A DNA stretch of 64,000 nucleotides from Candidatus Thiodiazotropha endoloripes (GCF_001708965.1 NZ_LVJW01000006.1:434001-498000); one strand, 5' to 3'; shown: positions 36,110-45,723, counted from the first letter of the stretch. Notes: a model not told the origin generated them from the letters alone. Numbers and translations are program-made.

Positions 36110-37408
36110 ATGAAGATTACCCGAAGAGGTTTTGTTAAAGGCGCAGGCGCAGCTACTGCTGTCGGCATGATGGGAACTCCCTATATTGCCCTCGGCGCTT
36201 CCAAGAAAGTCGTGGTTGTCGGTGGTGGTACCGGCGGTGCAACCGCTGCCAAATACCTACGCATGGCCGATCCGACCATTGAGGTCACCCTGATCGAAGC
36301 CAACAAGCACTACTACACCTGCTACCTCTCCAATGAGGTACTCGGCGGCGACCGCAGCATCGACTCCATCAAGTTCGGTTACAGCGGTCTCGACAAGCAC
36401 GGCGTCAAAGTGGTCCACGATGTGGTAACCGCCATCGATGCAAAGGCAAAAACCGTTACAACCGCAGGCGGCCAGAGCTTCAACTACGATCGTTGTATCG
36501 TTGCTCCAGGTATCGATTTTAAATGGGAGACCCTGGAAGGCTACGATGCAAAGGTTGCAGAGAAGATCCCTCACGCCTGGAAAGCCGGTTCACAGACCGT
36601 TACCCTACGCAAACAGCTGGAAGCCATGAAAGATGGCGGCACCGTGGTGATTGCCCCTCCAGGCAACCCATTCCGCTGTCCTCCAGGACCCTACGAGCGT
36701 GCTTCTCAGATCGCTCACTATCTGAAACAGCACAAGCCTAAGTCGAAGATCATCATCCTCGATCCCAAGCCTAAGTTCTCCAAGATGGGTCTCTTCACCC
36801 AGGGCTGGAAAGCACTCTATGGCTATGAGACCGATAACTCCATGATCGAATGGCGTGGCAGTGCCCAGGGCTCCAACGACAACGCCGTTGTTAAAGTGGA
36901 TGCTGGTTCAAATAGTGTGACCACCGGTTTCGACGACACCATCAAGGCTGACGTACTGAATGTCATTCCAAACCAGAAAGCGGGCAAGATCGCCTTCGCT
37001 GCCGGCTTGACCAATGACAGTGGCTGGTGTCCGATTGACCTGCACACCTTCGAGTCCACCATGCACAAAAACATCCACGTGATTGGTGACGCATCCATCG
37101 CCAAGGGCATGCCGAAGTCCGGTTATGCGGCCAACTCTGAAGCCAAAGTCTGTGCAGCCAGCGTTGCTGCTCTGCTGAATGGTCAGGAGCCAGGTACACC
37201 GGCCTACGTCAACACCTGCTACTCAATCGTTGGTAAGGATTGGGGCATCTCCGTTGCTGCGGTCTACAAGCTGGCAGAAGACGGCTCCAAGATCACCAAG
37301 GTTTCCGGTGGTCTGACCCCAACCGACGCCACCCCAGAGATGCGGGCGCGTGAAGTGGCATACGCCTACAGCTGGTTCGACAATATCACTGCTGATATTT
37401 TCATGTAA
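36110..37408 (+). CDS. fccB: Flavocytochrome c sulfide dehydrogenase, flavin subunit
   Basis: The protein (432 residues from this start) has a Tat signal ([20 protein letters not shown]) and an FAD domain [18 protein letters not shown]. The redox-active disulfide cysteines are in [12 protein letters not shown] and NDSGWCPID. It oxidises sulfide to sulfur or polysulfide in the periplasm with FccA. I chose ATG 36110 (MKITRRGF), since GAGGGG is too close to the ATG at 36101. The dinucleotide-binding loop and C-terminal [13 protein letters not shown] match FccB. A strong terminator follows. Confidence 0.94.
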   Translation: MKITRRGFVKGAGAATAVGMMGTPYIALGASKKVVVVGGGTGGATAAKYLRMADPTIEVTLIEANKHYYTCYLSNEVLGGDRSIDSIKFGYSGLDKHGVKVVHDVVTAIDAKAKTVTTAGGQSFNYDRCIVAPGIDFKWETLEGYDAKVAEKIPHAWKAGSQTVTLRKQLEAMKDGGTVVIAPPGNPFRCPPGPYERASQIAHYLKQHKPKSKIIILDPKPKFSKMGLFTQGWKALYGYETDNSMIEWRGSAQGSNDNAVVKVDAGSNSVTTGFDDTIKADVLNVIPNQKAGKIAFAAGLTNDSGWCPIDLHTFESTMHKNIHVIGDASIAKGMPKSGYAANSEAKVCAASVAALLNGQEPGTPAYVNTCYSIVGKDWGISVAAVYKLAEDGSKITKVSGGLTPTDATPEMRAREVAYAYSWFDNITADIFM

Positions 37409-37439
37409 TCCAGCACGGAATCAGGGAACGATTCCAAAT

Positions 37440-37470
37440 AAAAAAAGCGGGGCATTGCCCCGCTTTTTTT
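37440..37470 (+). terminator. Rho-independent terminator after fccB
   Basis: AAAAAAGCGGGG-CATT-CCCCGC followed by TTTTTTT forms a classic GC stem with flanking A and T runs, so it can act on both strands between convergent fccB and the diheme cytochrome gene. Confidence 0.95.
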
Positions 37471-37593
37471 CGCCTCGTCAAGCCAGTGATCTCACTGCAC
37501 CGATGTCATGGCCGTTAATCCATTAAAGGTGACAATCTGTCATGTCACCCTGCGGCAACTTTAAATCAAATCCAACCCGAAGCGCTCTACCCG

Positions 37594-38367
37594 CTAGGGT
37601 CGTGTTGGCCTTGGTGGACGCTTGTCGATGCTGTAACCAGCTCCGGAATGGAGGTTCGCTGGTCTGGCAAACTTTGGGAAATCCGGATTGCGCCAACCTG
37701 GCTCAGCCAGTTTCTCTTTCGGTGGTTTGATGCGCGATACATAATCGAGTACGGCGCGAATGTCCCGATGAGTGAAACCGTGGATCTGTTTGACCATTTT
37801 CTTGTCTGCATTACGACGACGCTCATTTTTAATCCACTCGAACTGTCGTAACAGGTAACGGTAGTGCTGCCCGTATATCAAAGGGATGTGATCGTCCAGG
37901 ATACCCTCGCCGTGTTCGCCATGGCATTCAACACAATTGTCTTTATAGAGTCGCTCTCCCAGAACAAGATCATTGCCAGGCCCCACACCGTTGTATGGAC
38001 TCATGGGTAGCTTGGATATATAGGCCGCTACGTCAGCTATCTCCTGTGCGCCTCCGAGCAGTTGCGGAGAGGTAAAGGGCAGCATGGTTGGATTGTCGCG
38101 ATTTCTCGCACGTATATCGGACAACTGCTTGATCAGTACGGTAGACAGCTGTCCCGCTACCTGAGGATAGGCGCCGCTCTCAAGCCCCCAGCCTTCCGGT
38201 GTGTGGCAGACAGCACAGATCTTATAGACCTTTTTACCATTCTCATGGTTCGGGGTGAGATTCATCGCCTGCTCATACTCGCGCAACGCGTCATCGGCTG
38301 GCTGGGCCGCACTCAGCGCCGGCGCCAGAAGGCTGACCAGTGAAGCGGCTATAATAAACTTTCTCAT
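37594..38367 (-). CDS. Periplasmic diheme cytochrome c
   Basis: The 257-residue precursor has a signal peptide (MRKFIIAASLVSLLAPALSAAQP) and two heme motifs, CAVCHTPEGWG and CVECHGEHGEG, in two class I domains, c4-like. A positively charged C-terminal tail of about 50 residues, ending RPPRPTRP, follows the second domain and may mediate docking. It is convergent with fccAB. The likely role is electron transfer from sulfide oxidation or quinol oxidation to terminal reductases. Confidence 0.88.
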   Translation of the reverse strand: MRKFIIAASLVSLLAPALSAAQPADDALREYEQAMNLTPNHENGKKVYKICAVCHTPEGWGLESGAYPQVAGQLSTVLIKQLSDIRARNRDNPTMLPFTSPQLLGGAQEIADVAAYISKLPMSPYNGVGPGNDLVLGERLYKDNCVECHGEHGEGILDDHIPLIYGQHYRYLLRQFEWIKNERRRNADKKMVKQIHGFTHRDIRAVLDYVSRIKPPKEKLAEPGWRNPDFPKFARPANLHSGAGYSIDKRPPRPTRP

Positions 38368-38730
38368 TGAAACTCCTGATTCACTTTCACTTGCACGCCA
38401 CCGCTCAGATCCTGCTCCGCAGTTGCATCAGTTTTCACGTTTATTTTATATCGTGATAAACAATTTTATTGCGCACAACCATACCCAATTTAATCGTCTC
38501 AGTGTTTAATATAGCGAGGCACATGCTGCGGCACAATAAAGAAAGCCATACAACCACAATTATAAGGCTCCGCGGTTTGCCAAAAAAAGAATAAGAAGAC
38601 TGAAAAAGCGGATATTCACACACTCTAAGCCGGGGAAATATATTTTCCTGCTAAGGTTAGAATGTTTGGGATTTGCCAAGCAATTCCCACCCTTAAAAAT
38701 AGCGACCACACAATACAGGTGCCGACAAAA

Positions 38731-39348
38731 ATGAACAGGCTACTATTACCCCTAATTTTATTGCTCATAACCCCGTTTGCATCCCATGCAGTTGATCTGG
38801 AGAACGGCAAGAAACAGGCCCGAAGCTGTGCACTCTGCCATGGACACTACGGCCAGGGCACACCCGGTCCCGCCTCACCTCGTCTGGCAGGTACCCCGGC
38901 CGGCTATATGATCAAACAGATAGAAGCCTACATCAACGAAGACCGCATCAATCCGCGGATGGTCGTCACCTCTTCTCTTCACTCCCTGAGCGAAGATGAT
39001 ATCGATGATATCGCCGCCTATTACGAAAGTATCAATCTTGATAAGATCAACCCAGTGTTGAATCATATCCCGCTGTGGAGGGGAGATGTCGCACTTGGCA
39101 GGGAACTCTATGAGGGAGACTGTAAAAGCTGTCACCGGAAAAACGGTATGGGCAAATCCCGTAAGGGCATCCCGGCCCTGGCACTGCAATACCCCCGCTA
39201 CCTGTTCCGCCAGATCAAGATGTTTCAATGGGATAAACGGGTACACGACGACGATCCGGAAGATGATACCTTCGACAATCTGTCTGACAAAGAGATCGAA
39301 GCACTGCTCTCCTACGTCTCTTCACTGGCGCCCAATAACAAAAAATAG
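38731..39348 (+). CDS. Periplasmic diheme cytochrome c, c4-like
   Basis: The 205-residue precursor starts MNRLLLPLILLLITPFASHA (signal peptide) and has CALCHGHYGQG and CKSCHRKNGMG heme sites. It is a paralogue of the cytochrome at 57583-58248: both share DLENG, a PRLAG-type motif and an RQxK-F/YR-type segment before an acidic patch. ATG 38731 was chosen because the signal peptide begins there and AGGTG lies 9 nt upstream. The DUF302 gene follows 51 bp later, so the pair is likely cotranscribed. Confidence 0.88.
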   Translation: MNRLLLPLILLLITPFASHAVDLENGKKQARSCALCHGHYGQGTPGPASPRLAGTPAGYMIKQIEAYINEDRINPRMVVTSSLHSLSEDDIDDIAAYYESINLDKINPVLNHIPLWRGDVALGRELYEGDCKSCHRKNGMGKSRKGIPALALQYPRYLFRQIKMFQWDKRVHDDDPEDDTFDNLSDKEIEALLSYVSSLAPNNKK

Positions 39349-39399
39349 TTGGTCACCATAACCATAACGCAGATTAAAGAATATAACTGGGAGAACCCT

Positions 39400-39909
39400 A
39401 TGAAATCACTCAAAGCGGTGGGATTTGCTCTGCTGGTCAATCTGGCCTTCCTGAGCACAGTAGTTGCCGGCGATCAACCTGAAATCAACATCACAGACAT
39501 CAATCAGACTGTGGTGCAGATGAGTGTTAAAGATGGTATTACCAAAGAGGATGCAGTGCAGGCGCTGATGTCCAGAGCCGCCGAAATCAATTTGAAGTTC
39601 GTTGCCCGCCAACAGGTCTCCAAAGAGCTTGAAGCGCGCGGCCTGAAAACCCCCTACCTGGACATTTTCCAGTTCTGTAACCCGGAAGATGCCAGACAGA
39701 TGATCCTGCATGATCCGATCTATGCCGCTTACATGCCCTGCCGTATCGCCATGGTGGAAGACAAGAAAGGACAACTCTGGCTGATGATGCTGAATCTGGA
39801 TATGCTGATCAACAGCGCTCTGCTGCCACCGGATCTGACCGAGATTGCGATTCGAGTCAATCAGGCCATGCTGGATGTGATGGTCGCTGGAGCAACCGGC
39901 GAGTTCTGA
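39400..39909 (+). CDS. Secreted DUF302 family protein
   Basis: The 169-residue precursor has a signal peptide (MKSLKAVGFALLVNLAFLSTVVAG) and a DUF302-type body; FQFCNPEDARQMILHDPIYAAYMPCRIAMVE is the diagnostic stretch. The family has an alpha/beta fold and no settled function; members are common in sulfur-oxidising bacteria next to cytochromes. The start at 39400 is supported by GGGAGA 5 nt upstream. It follows the diheme cytochrome gene. Confidence 0.85.
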   Translation: MKSLKAVGFALLVNLAFLSTVVAGDQPEINITDINQTVVQMSVKDGITKEDAVQALMSRAAEINLKFVARQQVSKELEARGLKTPYLDIFQFCNPEDARQMILHDPIYAAYMPCRIAMVEDKKGQLWLMMLNLDMLINSALLPPDLTEIAIRVNQAMLDVMVAGATGEF

Positions 39910-39971
39910 AGCGAATACAACAACAATAATAATAAATCCGTACCCGTAAGGGTACGGGGCACAGCCTTTGC

Positions 39972-39996
39972 AACCGGCCTCGATGCCGGTTTTTTA
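39972..39996 (+). terminator. Rho-independent terminator after the DUF302 gene
   Basis: AACCGGC-CTCGAT-GCCGGTT followed by TTTTT. A second hairpin CCGTACCC-GTAA-GGGTACGG (39938-39957) precedes it. Confidence 0.9.
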
Positions 39997-40061
39997 TTGT
40001 CTGAAAGAGATCTCAGCCTGAATGAACTGACGCGAGTTGTGCACTGAACAGTGCTGCAAAT

Positions 40062-40093
40062 AAAAAACCCGAGCACATCAGGCACGGGTTTTC
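40062..40093 (-). terminator. Terminator of the CBS gene
   Basis: On the minus strand AACCCGTGCC...GCTCGGGTT is followed by TTTTT, 40 bp after the CBS gene stop. Confidence 0.8.
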
Positions 40094-40132
40094 ATCGCTA
40101 CTGACCGATGTCGATCTGAAACTAATTCTGAA

Positions 40133-40582
40133 TCATATTGTGTGCGCCAGATTGCTCTGGAAGATCGCCTTATGGATATCACCCAGACTCAACATACCAA
40201 CCAGCTGACCCGCATCCGCCACAGGAATACGACGGAACTTATGCCGTACCATCACCGTTGCCGCTTTCAGGATATGCATATCGGGACTCACGGTGACGAC
40301 ATTGGAAGACATCACATCGGAGACCTTCAGGTTCACCACATCCTTATACTGCTTCATCATATCGTCGTAGTCGGGTGATGAGAGCCCATCCATCACCTCT
40401 TCAAGGGTGGGAAACATTCTGTGCAGGACATCCTTTTCAGCAATAATCCCGGACAGCTTGCCATCGGTCACCACTGGAAGACCGCTATAACGGAACAGGC
40501 ACATCAGCGAGACCACATCCAGCAGCTTCGTGTCTGGAGTCACCGTTTTCGGTGATTTTGACATTATTTCGCTTACCAGCAT
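40133..40582 (-). CDS. CBS-domain pair protein
   Basis: The 149-residue protein is two CBS motifs: MLVSEIMSKSPKTVTPDTKLLDVV...GLPVVTDGKLSGIIAEKDVL and VSDVMSSNVVTVSPDMHIL...RRIPVADAGQLVGMLSLGDI. Such stand-alone pairs bind adenine nucleotides and modulate partner proteins. The linker (about 60-85) is longer than usual. It is monocistronic with its own terminator. A second, shorter CBS protein is encoded at 48311-48694 and starts with the same MLVSxxM pattern. Confidence 0.9.
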   Translation of the reverse strand: MLVSEIMSKSPKTVTPDTKLLDVVSLMCLFRYSGLPVVTDGKLSGIIAEKDVLHRMFPTLEEVMDGLSSPDYDDMMKQYKDVVNLKVSDVMSSNVVTVSPDMHILKAATVMVRHKFRRIPVADAGQLVGMLSLGDIHKAIFQSNLAHTI

Positions 40583-40915
40583 CGAAACAACTCCTCATCT
40601 TCGGTTAATTAATCATTATTCTTCGGGGTCTACCCCGGAACTCAACCATACGCATTCTCATGGGCAATGCCAATAGTTTTATCGCCAAGCGGCTGATCAT
40701 TGGGAATATTCTCCCCCAAAACCACCCTCATCGTCCCACCAACGGGAAAGCCGGCAAGCCTCGCGAAAGGAAACTAATTCCCTGAAGTCACCGGCAAACC
40801 GGATTACCCACCTGTCGAGCACCATCCATTCCACCACCACGCCAGGCTGGGGATAAAAATTAAACATCATCATAAGCCAATGATTTGCCGTGAAAAGCGG
40901 GCATCTATCCAGAAG

Positions 40916-41011
40916 TTATCCACAAACAGCACACAGATTGGGGATCCTTTTCCACAAGGTAATGCACAATATGTTGTGGTTGACATCCGCCAGATACGAT
41001 ATATATTGTGT
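40916..41011 (+). promoter_or_regulatory. nrdA control region: DnaA boxes, NrdR boxes, promoter
   Basis: Two DnaA boxes, TTATCCACA (40916-40924) and TTTTCCACA (40948-40956), start 32 bp apart. Two NrdR boxes, GCACAATATGTTGTGG (40964-40979) and ACGATATATATTGTGT (40996-41011), also start 32 bp apart. TTGACA (40980-40985) and TATATT (41002-41007), 16 bp apart, make a good sigma-70 promoter whose -10 lies inside the second NrdR box. This predicts replication-linked control by DnaA and repression by NrdR. Confidence 0.85.
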
Positions 41012-41228
41012 TTACTGGTTTTGAACATCACTATCCTGAGTTCACCAGCCAGACATAAGACCGGCAACCAAATCCGGCTCGCAGGGTTGTTAACCTGCAT
41101 AGAAAAGGCGGTCAACGAACTGCCGGCAAATACGACCAACAGAATTACCACAAGATTAAAAGCGTTAGGCCACGGCCCGGCCATCCCGTACGACGATGAC
41201 CGCCAACGAACAACAATTAGGAGATGAC

Positions 41229-44114
41229 ATGGCGACACCAGTAGCCGATAGCAACGTAACCGTTGCAGTGCCCCAACCACCTGAGATGCACCAACCTACA
41301 GGCCAGAGTCAATCCACCACCAGTAGCGGTATCCAGGTGATTCGTCGCAACGGCAAGGTCACCAACTTCGATCCTGGTAAAATAAGCGTCGCCATGACCA
41401 AAGCCTTTCTTGCAGTGGAAGGTGGCAGCGCAGCCGCTTCGAGCCGGGTTCATGACACCGTACGGGATCTGACCGACCAGGTGGTCAACGCCCTGACCCG
41501 CCGTCTGGCGGACAACGGTACTGTCCACATCGAGGATATTCAGGATCAGGTAGAACTCTGCCTGATGCGCTCCGGGGAGCACAAGGCGGCTCGCGCCTAC
41601 GTACTCTACCGTGAAGGTCAGAACCAGAAACGCCAGGAAGAGGCCGCCAAGCGGGCCGAGACCGAAGGCATCCCGGAGGAGCACCGGGTCAATGTCACCC
41701 TGGAAGACGGCAGCCAGCGTCCCTTGGATGTGGAGCGACTGCGCGCCCTGGTGGATGAGGCCTGCAACGGCTTCGAGGAAGTGGACGCCCCGCGTATCCT
41801 GCAGGACGCCTGCCGCAACCTGTTCGATGGCGTGAAAGAGAGCGACGTCTCCCAGACCCTGGTGATGAGCGCCCGCACCCTGATCGATCAGGAGCCCAAC
41901 TACTCCCAGGTCGCCGCCCGCCTGCTGCTCGACATCCTGCGCCGGGAGGCCCTCGGTTTTCTCGACATCCATACCTCGATCAACACCCAGGCCGACATGG
42001 CCGGTCTTTATGGCGACTACTTCAAACGCTATATCAAACAGGCGGAGGATCTGGAGCTGCTCGACACCCGTCTCGGTCAATACGACCTGGAGCGCCTGAT
42101 CAGCGCCATCAAACCGGAGCGGGATCTGCAGTTCACCTACCTGGGGCTGCAGACCCTCTACGACCGCTACTTCATCCACAGTGAGAGCGGCACCCGCTTC
42201 GAGCTGCCCCAGGCCTTCTTCATGCGCGTCGCAATGGGTCTGGCGATCAATGAGATCGACCGGGAAGGTCGCGCCATCGAGTTCTACAACCTGCTCTCCT
42301 CGTTCGATTTCATGAGCTCGACCCCAACCCTGTTCAACTCCGGCACCCTGCGTCCCCAGCTCTCCAGCTGCTATCTGACCACCGTCGCCGACGATCTGGA
42401 CGGCATCTACAGCAGCATCAAGGATAACGCCCTGCTCTCCAAGTTTGCCGGCGGCCTGGGCAACGACTGGACCCGGGTTCGTGGTCTCGGCGCCCACATC
42501 AAAGGCACCAACGGCAAATCCCAGGGTGTGGTCCCCTTCCTCAAGGTGGCCAACGACACCGCGGTGGCGGTCAACCAGGGCGGCAAGCGCAAAGGCGCGG
42601 TCTGCGCCTACCTGGAGACCTGGCACATCGACATCGAGGAGTTCGTCGAGCTGCGCAAGAACACCGGTGACGAGCGTCGTCGCACCCACGACATGAACAC
42701 CGCCAACTGGATTCCCGATCTGTTCATGCAGCGGGTCGCCGAAGAGAAGGATTGGACCCTCTTCTCCCCCAACGAGACCTCCGACCTGCACGACCTCACC
42801 GGCAAGGCCTTCGAAAAGGCCTATACCGCCTACGAAGAGAAGGCCGCCAGAGGTGAGCTGGACATCTACAAAACCGTCAGCGCGACGGAGCTGTGGCGCA
42901 AGATGCTCGGCCTGCTGTTCGAGACAGGTCACCCCTGGATCACCTTCAAGGATCCCTGCAACCTGCGCTACAGCAACCAGCACATGGGCGTGGTGCACAG
43001 CTCCAACCTCTGCACCGAGATCACCCTGCACACCAACGATCAGGAGATCGCAGTCTGCAACCTGGGCTCGGTCAACCTCACCGCTCACACCACTGAGCAC
43101 GGCCTGGACATGGCCAAGCTGGAGAAGACGGTGACCACTGCGATGCGCATGCTCGACAATGTCATCGACTACAACTACTACAGCGTGCCCCAGGCGAGAA
43201 ACTCCAACCTGCGCCACCGCCCGGTGGGCCTGGGTATCATGGGCTTCCAGGACGCCCTCTATAAACAGCGCCTCGCCTACACCTCGGAAGAGGCACTCGG
43301 CTTCGCCGACCGGGCCATGGAGGCCGTCAGCTACTACGCCATCCAGGCCTCATCGGATCTGGCGGAAGAGCGTGGCCGCTACTCCACCTATGAGGGCTCA
43401 CTGTGGAGCCAGGGCATCCTGCCCATCGACTCCCTGAAGCTTTTGAAAGCGGAGCGTGGCGACTACCTGCAGGTGGACGAGAGCCATACCCTCGACTGGG
43501 CCAGCCTGCGGGATAAGGTCCAGCTGCAGGGCATGCGTAACTCCAACACCATGGCGATCGCACCCACCGCCACCATCTCCAACATCTGTGGGGTGAGCCA
43601 GTCGATCGAACCCACCTACCAGAACCTGTTCGTCAAATCGAACCTCTCCGGTGAGTTCACCGTGGTCAATCCCTACATGGTCCACGACCTGAAAAAGCTC
43701 GGTCTGTGGGACGAAGTGATGATCAACGATCTGAAATACTACGACGGCTCCCTGCAGCCCATCGACCGTATCCCGGCAGAGCTGAAGGCGATCTACGCCA
43801 CCGCCTTCGAGATCGACCCACGCTGGCTGGTGGAAGCCGGCTCCCGTCGTCAGAAGTGGATCGACCAGGGCCAGTCCCTCAACCTCTACATGGCCGAGCC
43901 CTCGGGCAAAAAGCTCGACAATCTCTACAAGCTGGCCTGGGTGCGGGGATTGAAGACCACCTACTACCTGCGCTCCATGGGCGCCACCGGTGCGGAGAAA
44001 ACCTCGGTGCAGGAGAGCAGCGGCGGCAACGGCGTCGACCTGATCGGCAGCAATGGCAGCGACACCCCCAAGGCCTGCTCGATACTCGACCCGGACTGTG
44101 AAGCCTGCCAATAG
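41229..44114 (+). CDS. nrdA: Class I ribonucleotide reductase, alpha chain
   Basis: The 961-residue protein is larger than E. coli NrdA because of an extended N-terminus with an ATP cone (VIRRNGKVTNFDPGKISVAM, about 36-135) and a second, partial cone-like segment (VNVTLEDGSQRPLDVERLRAL). Catalytic residues are visible: LSSCYLTTV, the NLCTEI loop and VCNLGSVNL, and the C-terminal CEAC pair. Start 41229 has AGGAG 5 nt upstream. It converts ribonucleoside diphosphates to dNDPs with NrdB. A GC-rich, strongly biased codon use suggests high expression. Confidence 0.95.
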   Translation: MATPVADSNVTVAVPQPPEMHQPTGQSQSTTSSGIQVIRRNGKVTNFDPGKISVAMTKAFLAVEGGSAAASSRVHDTVRDLTDQVVNALTRRLADNGTVHIEDIQDQVELCLMRSGEHKAARAYVLYREGQNQKRQEEAAKRAETEGIPEEHRVNVTLEDGSQRPLDVERLRALVDEACNGFEEVDAPRILQDACRNLFDGVKESDVSQTLVMSARTLIDQEPNYSQVAARLLLDILRREALGFLDIHTSINTQADMAGLYGDYFKRYIKQAEDLELLDTRLGQYDLERLISAIKPERDLQFTYLGLQTLYDRYFIHSESGTRFELPQAFFMRVAMGLAINEIDREGRAIEFYNLLSSFDFMSSTPTLFNSGTLRPQLSSCYLTTVADDLDGIYSSIKDNALLSKFAGGLGNDWTRVRGLGAHIKGTNGKSQGVVPFLKVANDTAVAVNQGGKRKGAVCAYLETWHIDIEEFVELRKNTGDERRRTHDMNTANWIPDLFMQRVAEEKDWTLFSPNETSDLHDLTGKAFEKAYTAYEEKAARGELDIYKTVSATELWRKMLGLLFETGHPWITFKDPCNLRYSNQHMGVVHSSNLCTEITLHTNDQEIAVCNLGSVNLTAHTTEHGLDMAKLEKTVTTAMRMLDNVIDYNYYSVPQARNSNLRHRPVGLGIMGFQDALYKQRLAYTSEEALGFADRAMEAVSYYAIQASSDLAEERGRYSTYEGSLWSQGILPIDSLKLLKAERGDYLQVDESHTLDWASLRDKVQLQGMRNSNTMAIAPTATISNICGVSQSIEPTYQNLFVKSNLSGEFTVVNPYMVHDLKKLGLWDEVMINDLKYYDGSLQPIDRIPAELKAIYATAFEIDPRWLVEAGSRRQKWIDQGQSLNLYMAEPSGKKLDNLYKLAWVRGLKTTYYLRSMGATGAEKTSVQESSGGNGVDLIGSNGSDTPKACSILDPDCEACQ

Positions 44115-44162
44115 GCGATGAGCTGAACCACCAAGCGAACCAGAATAAAAGAGGAATAAGAG

Positions 44163-45332
44163 ATGCTGAATTGGGATGATCCACTCGCCAAGCCAAAGCT
44201 TCAGGAAGCCGCCCCTGCCCCGGCGGTAAAAGAGACCACAGCGGCCCATCCTCACGTGGTGGAAGAGGCGGCCCGTGCGTTACAGATCGAAGAGCAGGTC
44301 GAGCCGGAAATCACGGAAGTCACCTCCATGGAGCCGGTCAATCCGGATGACAAGCGGGTCATCAACGGCATGACCGACATCAACCAGCTGGCCCCCTTCA
44401 AGTACCCCTGGGCCTGGGAGTACTTCCTCAACGCCAACAAGAACCACTGGACCCCGCTGGACATCAACATGGCCCAGGACGTCCACGACTATCAGCACAA
44501 GCTGACACTGGAAGAGCGTCACGTCTATGAGAACGTGCTCTCCTACCTGACCACCTCCGACATCCTGGCGATGCGCAACATCGGCCTGGCGGTAATGGAG
44601 AAGATGTCCGCCCCCGAGCTGCAGATCTACCAGGCCCGTCAGGTCTATGAAGAGTCCCTGCACACCTGGACCTACCAGCACTGCATCGAGACCATCGGCC
44701 TCGACCAGGGAGAGATCTACAACCGCTATCGAGTGGTTCCGGAGATCAACAAAAAGATCCAGATCACCAACCGACGCCTCTCCTCGATCCTGCGCGCCGA
44801 CATCAACCTGCGCGATCCGAACGAGTTACAGAACTTCGTCATGGCCTACATCTACTTTGCTGCCATCTTCGAAGGCTGCTGGTTCTACAACGGCTTCAGC
44901 CCGATCTTCGCCCTGCAGCGTCGCGGACTGATGAAAGGCACCGCCGAGCAGCTGCAATACATCATGCGCGATGAAGTGATGCACGCCTCCTTCGGCATCC
45001 GCGTGGTGAAACAGATTATCCTGGAAGAGAACATCACCCTCGACCCACAGGCGATGCGCGAAATGTGGGATGAAGCGGAAGCCGCCGAGATCGGTTACGC
45101 CAGCTACATCCTGCGCGACCCGATCCTGGGTTACTCCAAAGAGGATCACATCGGCCAGTTCCGCTTCACCGCCAACCGTCGCGCCAGACAACTCGGCATC
45201 GAGGAACCCTTCCCCGGTGCGGAAGCGACCCTGCCCTGGCTGGATGAACAGGCCAACATGCGGAAAGAGAAAAACTTTTTTGAAACCCGTGTCACCGAAT
45301 ACCAGACCGGCGGCGCGTTGAAATGGGACTGA
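44163..45332 (+). CDS. nrdB: Class I ribonucleotide reductase, beta chain
   Basis: The 389-residue protein carries the di-iron ligands EESLH (ExxH), FEG (third helix) and RDEVMHASFG, with a tyrosine four residues after the first histidine (HTWTY), the position of the radical Tyr122 in E. coli. It is therefore a tyrosyl-radical class Ia-type subunit. An N-terminal extension of about 60 residues is acidic and alanine-rich. It ends in the typical NrdA-docking tail. It lies 48 bp after nrdA, with AGAGGAA before the ATG. Confidence 0.95.
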   Translation: MLNWDDPLAKPKLQEAAPAPAVKETTAAHPHVVEEAARALQIEEQVEPEITEVTSMEPVNPDDKRVINGMTDINQLAPFKYPWAWEYFLNANKNHWTPLDINMAQDVHDYQHKLTLEERHVYENVLSYLTTSDILAMRNIGLAVMEKMSAPELQIYQARQVYEESLHTWTYQHCIETIGLDQGEIYNRYRVVPEINKKIQITNRRLSSILRADINLRDPNELQNFVMAYIYFAAIFEGCWFYNGFSPIFALQRRGLMKGTAEQLQYIMRDEVMHASFGIRVVKQIILEENITLDPQAMREMWDEAEAAEIGYASYILRDPILGYSKEDHIGQFRFTANRRARQLGIEEPFPGAEATLPWLDEQANMRKEKNFFETRVTEYQTGGALKWD

Positions 45333-45361
45333 ACTGAAGAGTTAACACGAGGTAAATCAGC

Positions 45362-45553
45362 ATGCACTGTTCACATTGCGCTTCTCTCATGGCCAAACTC
45401 GAAACCCAGCAGGAAGGGCACACTGAGCAATCGAGATACGAATGCCCGGTATGTGGACGGACCCAACTGACCACCAAGACAATTGATCAATGGAAAGAGC
45501 ACTTATCGTTACAGATGGGACGTTTGCCTGGGCATACGCTTCGGCATACCTGA
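45362..45553 (+). CDS. Small four-cysteine zinc-ribbon protein
   Basis: The 63-residue ORF has MHCSHCASLM and YECPVCGRT, a CxxC...CxxC pair typical of a zinc ribbon. It lies 29 bp after nrdB in the same direction with GAGG upstream, so it is probably the last gene of the nrdAB operon. The C-terminus is basic and lacks known motifs. Function unknown; coding is supported by the cysteine pattern and operon position only. Confidence 0.6.
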   Translation: MHCSHCASLMAKLETQQEGHTEQSRYECPVCGRTQLTTKTIDQWKEHLSLQMGRLPGHTLRHT

Positions 45554-45649
45554 AAAGGGTTTTATTCCTCTCCTCACTTCCCGCGCTTGCGGGCGGGCTT
45601 TGGCGCTTTGCGCCATTGCCTGGTTTTCTGCTCTCTATCGAATTAAAGA

Positions 45650-45723
45650 ATTAAAGGGGTCAGTACCCTTTTCAATTACAAGCAGGTTGATTGATTCGTT
45701 TAAAGTGCTTTACCCCCTTTAAT
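45650..45723. repeat. REPIN-like inverted pair
   Basis: ATTAAAGGGGTCA (45650-45662) and TACCCCCTTTAAT (45711-45723) are inverted, about 74 bp end to end. Both resemble the ends of the RAYT remnant at 46656-47274. Two inverted REPs with a short spacer form a REPIN, the unit thought to be mobilised by RAYT transposases. Confidence 0.55.

Noticed and set aside
41217-43217. A 666-residue open frame on the minus strand opposite nrdA
   Set aside because: It lies wholly antisense to nrdA, has the composition expected from strongly biased codons on the other strand and no domain.
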